This document shows, one piece after another, positions 59,506 to 64,000 of a stretch of 64,000 nt of DNA. The notes under the pieces were generated by a model. The model was not told the DNA's origin and ran no database searches. It worked only from the letters and a program-made list of their open reading frames with translations. Position numbers and translations under genes: made by a program. The DNA is from Mycolicibacterium neoaurum VKM Ac-1815D (GTDB lineage Bacteria > Actinomycetota > Actinomycetes > Mycobacteriales > Mycobacteriaceae): assembly GCF_000317305.3 (NCBI RefSeq), contig NC_023036.2, forward strand, positions 4,650,001-4,714,000, given 5' to 3'. The stretch's first letter is position 1, and every line of letters begins with the position of its first letter.

Positions 59506-60996
59506 TCAGTCCCCGCGTGTCGCCGCCGGCGCCATCGCCCCGACGGCGTCGTCACCGTCGGGCAGCACCCGTCGGCCCGGCAGCACGATCCTGACCGTCG
59601 TCCCCGTCGGGTCGCCTCCGGGGACCGCCTCCTCGACACCGATCGTGCCGCCGTGCTTGAGAACCACCTGTTTGACGATGGCCAGCCCCAGCCCCGATCC
59701 CGGCATCGCGCGCGCCGAGGTGGACCGATAGAACCGCTCGAAGACGAGGTCCCGCTCATGCGGCGGGATGCCCGGGCCGAAGTCGGTGATGGCCAGTTCG
59801 GCATGCACCGCGTCGCGCTGCCACAGCCGCACCACCACCCGGCCGTCGGTCGGGCTCCATTTGGCGGCGTTGTCGAGAACGTTGAGTACGGCCCGCGAGA
59901 GTCCCGCGGGATCGCCGTCGACCTGCCAGTCGATCAATTGCACGTCGAACTCGATATCGTTGCGGCGCCGCCGGACTCGCTCAAGTGCGCGGTCCACCAC
60001 GTCGGGCAGATCCACCTTCTCCCGAACCGTCACGCCGGCATCGTCGCGGGTCAGGTCGACGAGATCGCCCACCAGGGTGGACAGCTCCTCGATCTGGGCG
60101 ATCACATCGGCTTGCAGTTCGGTCATCTCACCGTCGGGTAGCCGCGGCGCCCCGGGCGCCATCGCCGCCATGAGCAGCTCGACATTGGTGCGCAGCGAGG
60201 TCAACGGCGTGCGCAGCTCGTGGCCCGCGTCGGTGACCAATCGCGCCTGGCGCTCCCGGGATTCGGCCAGCGCCCGCAGCATCATGTTGAACGAATGGGT
60301 CAACCGGGCCAGTTCGTCGGTGCCGACCACCGGGATCGGACGAAGGTCGTCGGTGCGCGCCACCCGCTCGGCCGCCCTGGTCAGCCGGGCCACCGGGCGA
60401 AGCCCGGCGCGGGCCACCATGCCGCCGGCGATGGCGGCGACCGCCATGCCCGAGGCACCGATGATCGCCAACGCCGTGCCCAGCCGATTCAGCAGGGCGA
60501 TCGTGGCCGCCAGGCTCTTGGAGATCAGCAACGAGTTCCCGTCGGCCAGGTGCACCGCAAGAACCCGCTGGTTGTTGGTGGTGCGCAGCGACATGAGCAG
60601 CTCACCTTGGACGACGGCCTTCTCGGGCGCACCCAGCGGCAGCGTCTGACCCTGCTGGTTGGCGGTGTAGATGTAGCGGCCGGGGCTCACCAGCATCGCG
60701 TTCACGTCGGAGTAGGCAGTGCCTTCGATCGCCTTGCCCGGATCGGCTGCCAGCGAGCCGCTTTCGATGAGCAGCTGGGCACGGCTGTGCAACTGGGTGT
60801 CGATATCGTCGTAGACCGATCGCGACACCACGGCGTACACGGCGACGGCCATCAGCACGACGACCATGGCCACCATCGACATCGCCAGCAGCATCACCCG
60901 CCAGCGCAACGAGACGGTGCTGACATTGCGGCTGTACCGCCGCTGCGGGGACTGCCCGGAATCCCGGCTCTTCGGCCGGCGCAGCCGCAGCCTCAC
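59506..60996 (-). CDS. mprB: sensor histidine kinase MprB
   Basis: 496 aa. TM1 at about residues 32-56, an extracytoplasmic sensor (about 57-165), TM2 at about 168-190, a HAMP domain (about 190-245), the H-box DAGHELRTPL, and an ATPase domain with N-box LNVLDNAAKWSP, G1 DFGPGIP and G2 GSGLGLAIV. Two-component sensor for envelope stress, whose target regulator is MprA. GTG start overlaps the mprA stop (GTGA). In M. tuberculosis its extracytoplasmic domain is inhibited by DnaK. Confidence 0.95.
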   Translation of the reverse strand: MRLRLRRPKSRDSGQSPQRRYSRNVSTVSLRWRVMLLAMSMVAMVVVLMAVAVYAVVSRSVYDDIDTQLHSRAQLLIESGSLAADPGKAIEGTAYSDVNAMLVSPGRYIYTANQQGQTLPLGAPEKAVVQGELLMSLRTTNNQRVLAVHLADGNSLLISKSLAATIALLNRLGTALAIIGASGMAVAAIAGGMVARAGLRPVARLTRAAERVARTDDLRPIPVVGTDELARLTHSFNMMLRALAESRERQARLVTDAGHELRTPLTSLRTNVELLMAAMAPGAPRLPDGEMTELQADVIAQIEELSTLVGDLVDLTRDDAGVTVREKVDLPDVVDRALERVRRRRNDIEFDVQLIDWQVDGDPAGLSRAVLNVLDNAAKWSPTDGRVVVRLWQRDAVHAELAITDFGPGIPPHERDLVFERFYRSTSARAMPGSGLGLAIVKQVVLKHGGTIGVEEAVPGGDPTGTTVRIVLPGRRVLPDGDDAVGAMAPAATRGD

Positions 60997-61688
60997 GGCG
61001 GGGTTTCGCGCAGCACGTATCCGACACCACGCACGGTGTGGATCAGCCGCGGCTCGCCCTCGGCCTCGGTCTTGCGGCGCAGGTAGCCGACATAGACCTC
61101 GAGGGCATTACCCGAGGTCGGGAAGTCGAAGCCCCAGACCTCTTCCAGGATCCGGCTGCGGGTGAGCACCCGCCGAGGATTGGCGATGAGCATCTCCAGC
61201 AGCGAGAACTCGGTGCGGGTCAGGCTGATCGACCGGTCCCCGCGGGTGACCTCGCGGGTCACCGGGTCCAGGCTCAGATCGGAGAAGGTCAGCGCCCGGT
61301 TGTCGGCGGTCTCCTCGGGGGTGGCCCGGCGGCGCAGCAGCGCACGCATCCGGGCCAGCAGCTCCTCGAGCGCGAACGGTTTGGGCAGGTAGTCGTCGGC
61401 CCCGGCATCGAGTCCGGCCACCCGCTCGGATACCGAGTCGCGAGCGGTCAGCACGAGGATGGGCAGATCGTCACCGGTGCTGCGCAGATGCCTGCATACC
61501 TCGAGGCCGTCGAGCCTCGGCATCATGACATCGAGAACTACAGCGTCGGGTCGATCGCTGGAAATGGCCTCGAGGGCTTCGACACCGTCCTGGGCGAGAT
61601 CGACGGCGTAACCATTGAACGACAGCGACCGACGCAGCGATTCACGCACAGCACGGTCATCGTCAACGACAAGAATGCGCACAGCCAC
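60993..61688 (-). CDS. mprA: response regulator MprA
   Basis: 231 aa OmpR-family regulator. Receiver domain (residues 1-120) with acidic pocket VDDD, phosphorylation Asp in VVLDVMMP, Thr in LTARD and Lys in PKPF; winged-helix DNA-binding domain (about 135-228) with LTRTEFSLLEMLIANP and YVGYLRRK. Activates stress genes including pepD and its own operon. GTG start at 61688. Confidence 0.96.
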   Translation of the reverse strand: MAVRILVVDDDRAVRESLRRSLSFNGYAVDLAQDGVEALEAISSDRPDAVVLDVMMPRLDGLEVCRHLRSTGDDLPILVLTARDSVSERVAGLDAGADDYLPKPFALEELLARMRALLRRRATPEETADNRALTFSDLSLDPVTREVTRGDRSISLTRTEFSLLEMLIANPRRVLTRSRILEEVWGFDFPTSGNALEVYVGYLRRKTEAEGEPRLIHTVRGVGYVLRETPP

Positions 61689-61732
61689 AGTGTCATCCCT
61701 CCATCTGAGAGCGACCTGAGAGGCGCGCCGAC

Positions 61733-61906
61733 CTACTTACGGTCGAGGTCGACCAGGCCCAGGCGTGCGGCCTTGAGCAGGCGACGCGGCACCTTGCGCT
61801 GCTGACCGGCGACGGACACGGTGACCAGGCCGGTAGCCTCGGCCTTCCACTGCGCGCGGCGGCTACGGGTGTTCGAGCGCGACATCCGGCGCTTGGGCAC
61901 AGCCAT
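61733..61906 (-). CDS. rpmF: 50S ribosomal protein L32 (zinc-free form)
   Basis: 57 aa, MAVPKRRMSRSNTRSRRAQW with VPRRLLKAARLGLVD at the end. No Cys at all, so this is the C-minus paralogue that needs no zinc; mycobacteria use such forms under zinc limitation or, as here, as a standard copy. ATG 61906 follows AGGAGATC. It lies between mprA and the AtuA operon. Confidence 0.95.
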   Translation of the reverse strand: MAVPKRRMSRSNTRSRRAQWKAEATGLVTVSVAGQQRKVPRRLLKAARLGLVDLDRK

Positions 61907-62063
61907 GATCGAGATCTCCTCTTGCGGGGTTTCCGCCGCGCAGTAAACAGCGACGGCAATGTGCACCACAGGATAGCCCGCACCGCCGGATGCCTCCAAA
62001 CCGCCGAACGCGCGGCCCCCGCTGGGCAAGACTGGACCGCGGCGACGGATCCGCCCCGGCCCC

Positions 62064-62111
62064 TTGACGCGATACCGTCGGTACCGGTTAACCTACTGAC
62101 CGGTTGGTCGG
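62064..62111 (+). promoter_or_regulatory. promoter and TetR-like operator of the AtuA operon
   Basis: TTGACG (62064-62069), about 19 nt, TAACCT (62089-62094), followed at once by CTGACCGGTTGGTCGG with the dyad GACC-GGTT-GGTC (62098-62109) and a direct repeat of ACCGGTT. Such sites close to the start codon are typical TetR operators. Confidence 0.5.
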
Positions 62112-62117
62112 AATTCG

Positions 62118-63821
62118 ATGGGAGTGTGGGTGGCCTCGCAAGCGGTACGGATCGGCAACTGCTCGGGCTTCTACGGGGACCGGATGTCGGCCATGGGCGA
62201 GATGCTCGCGGGCGGCGATCTCGACTACCTGACCGGCGATTACCTCGCCGAACTCACCATGCTCATCCTGGCCCGCGACCGTGCCCGCAACGCCGACCTG
62301 GGTTACGCCAAGACCTTCCTCCGCCAGCTGGAGAACAACCTCGGGCTGGCGATGGACCGCGGGGTGAAGATCGTCGCCAACGCCGGCGGACTCAACCCGG
62401 CGGGCCTGGCCGCCGCCGTCCGTGAGCTCGCCGACCGGCTCGGACTCACCGTCGACGTCGCGCACGTCGAGGGTGACGATCTGGTGGCACGTGCCGACGA
62501 ACTCGGGTTCGGGTCTCCACTCTCGGCCAACGCGTACCTCGGGGCCTGGGGCATCGTCGAGTGCCTGAACGCCGGCGCCGACATCGTCGTCACAGGCCGG
62601 GTCACCGATGCCTCCGTCATCGTCGGCCCGGCCGCCGCCCACTTCGGCTGGTCGCCCACCGACTACGACGCGCTGGCCGGCGCCGTCGCCGCGGGCCACA
62701 TCATCGAATGCGGCACCCAGGCCACCGGCGGCAACTACGCCTTCTTCCCGCCCGATCTCGACCACCCGGGCTTCCCCATCGCCGAAATCGGTGCCGACGG
62801 CTCGTCGATCATCACCAAACATCCCGGCACGGGCGGACTGGTCGACACCGGCACCGTCACCGCCCAACTGCTCTACGAGATCACCGGCGCGCGGTACGCC
62901 AACCCCGACGTCACATTGCGCATGGATTCGGTGACGCTGCAGCAGGACGGGCCCGACCGGGTGCGGGTCTCCGGTGTGCGCGGCGAGGCCCCGCCGCCGA
63001 CGCTGAAGGTGTCACTCAACAGCCTCGGCGGGTTCCGCAACGCGACGACGTTCGTGCTCACCGGCCTGGACATCGAGGCCAAGGCCGCGTTGGTGCGCCG
63101 CCAGCTCGAAGGCGCGCTGACAACCCGCCCAGCCGAACTGGAGTGGACGCTGGCGCGCACCGACCATGCCGATGCCGACACCGAGGAAACCGCCAGCGCC
63201 TTGCTGCACTGCGTGGTCCGCGATCCCGACCCGGCCGTGGTCGGCCGCAAGTTCTCCTCCGCCGGAGTCGAACTCGCGCTGGCCAGCTATCCGGGCTTCA
63301 CCGCGACCGCTCCCCCGGGCGACGGTCAGGTGTACGGATTGTTCACCCCCGGATATGTCGAAGCAGGTGCGGTCCCCCACATCGCGGTGCACGCCGACGG
63401 CACCCGCGTCGACATCGCGCCGGCGGCCGAGACCCGCGAGCTGACACCGGTGCAGCAACCCGGCCTGCCGGACCCGCCGGCCGAGGGGCCGACGGTGCGA
63501 ACACCGTTGGGCCGCATCGCCGGAGCGCGCAGCGGCGACAAGGGCGGATCGGCGAATGTCGGCGTCTGGGTGCGCACCGACGAGGCATGGGCCTGGCTGG
63601 CGCACTTTCTGACCGTCGATGCGTTACGCGAGCTGCTACCCGAGACTTACGCCCTGCCGGTCACCCGGCATCTGCTGCCCAATCTGCGCGCCGTCAACTT
63701 CGTCATCGAGGACATCCTCGGCAGAGGCGTCGCCTACCAGGCGCGGTTCGATCCCCAGGCCAAGGGTCTCGGCGAATGGCTGAGATCCCGATATGTCGAT
63801 ATCCCGGAGAGGCTGTTGTGA
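62118..63821 (+). CDS. AtuA-family protein (DUF1446)
   Basis: 567 aa. N-terminal AtuA domain (IGNCSGFYGDRMSAMGEML, ANAGGLNPAGLAAAVREL, GADIVVTGRVTDASVIVGPA) and a C-terminal domain (about 455-565, GARSGDKGGSANVGVWVRTD). In Pseudomonas the family takes part in acyclic-terpene (citronellol, geranyl-CoA) utilisation with an acyl-CoA carboxylase and dehydrogenase; in mycobacteria the neighbouring genes are accA/accD and fadE, and the role is thought to be branched-chain acyl-CoA catabolism. ATG 62118. The fadE gene follows after 34 bp. Confidence 0.87.
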   Translation: MGVWVASQAVRIGNCSGFYGDRMSAMGEMLAGGDLDYLTGDYLAELTMLILARDRARNADLGYAKTFLRQLENNLGLAMDRGVKIVANAGGLNPAGLAAAVRELADRLGLTVDVAHVEGDDLVARADELGFGSPLSANAYLGAWGIVECLNAGADIVVTGRVTDASVIVGPAAAHFGWSPTDYDALAGAVAAGHIIECGTQATGGNYAFFPPDLDHPGFPIAEIGADGSSIITKHPGTGGLVDTGTVTAQLLYEITGARYANPDVTLRMDSVTLQQDGPDRVRVSGVRGEAPPPTLKVSLNSLGGFRNATTFVLTGLDIEAKAALVRRQLEGALTTRPAELEWTLARTDHADADTEETASALLHCVVRDPDPAVVGRKFSSAGVELALASYPGFTATAPPGDGQVYGLFTPGYVEAGAVPHIAVHADGTRVDIAPAAETRELTPVQQPGLPDPPAEGPTVRTPLGRIAGARSGDKGGSANVGVWVRTDEAWAWLAHFLTVDALRELLPETYALPVTRHLLPNLRAVNFVIEDILGRGVAYQARFDPQAKGLGEWLRSRYVDIPERLL

Positions 63822-63855
63822 TGCGCGCGAGGCACGAGCGAGGGAGCGCCCAGCG

Positions 63856-64000
63856 ATGAGGACGAGCATCTGGAATGCGCCCGAACGCGAGGACCTGCGA
63901 AAGACGGTGCGGGCGTTCGCCGAGCGCGAGATCCTGCCGCATGTCGACGAATGGGAACGCGCCGGCGAACTGCCCCGCGAACTGCACCTGGCGGCAGGTG
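63856..64000 (+). CDS. acyl-CoA dehydrogenase, 3' end outside window
   Basis: First 48 codons only: SIWNAPEREDLRKTVRAFAE, then REILPHVDEWERAGELPREL, the N-terminal helical domain of FadE-type flavoproteins. ATG 63856 follows AGGGAG. By position it is the fadE13-type partner of the AtuA gene in an acyl-CoA degradation operon. Confidence 0.85.
   Translation, partial: MRTSIWNAPEREDLRKTVRAFAEREILPHVDEWERAGELPRELHLAAG

Overview
The window is chromosomal DNA of a high-GC actinobacterium, almost certainly a rapid-growing mycobacterium (Mycolicibacterium type). The evidence is an MspA-family porin gene, several Lpq/Lpp lipoproteins, and a gene order that matches, from memory, the glmU-to-fadE13 block of Mycobacterium tuberculosis. 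No species is claimed.

Layout. 1-2.4 kb: the 3' part of an alpha/beta-hydrolase gene, an LppA-like lipoprotein and a TetR regulator. 2.4-8.4 kb: tRNA-Gln, glmU, prs, an ArsC-like gene, lpqT, a short-chain dehydrogenase, rplY and pth. 8.4-15.3 kb (minus strand): a DUF998 membrane protein, a pks16-type acyl-AMP ligase, ispE, rsmA/ksgA broken by an in-frame TAG, rpfB and tatD. 15.3-25.1 kb: metG, an NADP-type glutamate dehydrogenase, an AsnC regulator, an ECF41 sigma factor with its flavoprotein partner, pabB, rsmI and the protein O-mannosyltransferase gene pmt.

25.1-29.8 kb is an accessory island of lower GC. It holds two genes I cannot identify, a small helix-turn-helix protein, a decayed Bxb1-type serine integrase and a membrane-anchored pentapeptide-repeat protein. 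29.8-37.5 kb: photolyase, arginine deiminase with a divergent soxR and a SoxR box, alkB, three lipoproteins, a shikimate-dehydrogenase-like gene and the cAMP-gated acetyltransferase pat. 37.5-48.7 kb is more variable: regulators, a cytochrome b/molybdopterin fusion, a diguanylate cyclase, and a TetR-Rieske oxygenase-oxidoreductase cluster whose last gene is also broken by an in-frame TAG.

48.7-64 kb: tRNA-Ala, the divisome pair glpR/glp with rimJ, galU, a 5-formyl-THF cyclo-ligase, the HrcA-type chaperone operon (CIRCE, ruc, a SAF protein), mscL, an mspA-like porin, the envelope-stress module moaB2-pepD-mprB-mprA, rpmF, and the start of an AtuA/acyl-CoA dehydrogenase operon.

The most notable non-coding signals are a 59-bp palindromic repeat present twice, an ECF41-type promoter, a CIRCE element, three 9-bp-phased GTNAC repeats before the glpR promoter, a SoxR box, and several operator-like palindromes. 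I see no CRISPR array, intact insertion sequence or rRNA.
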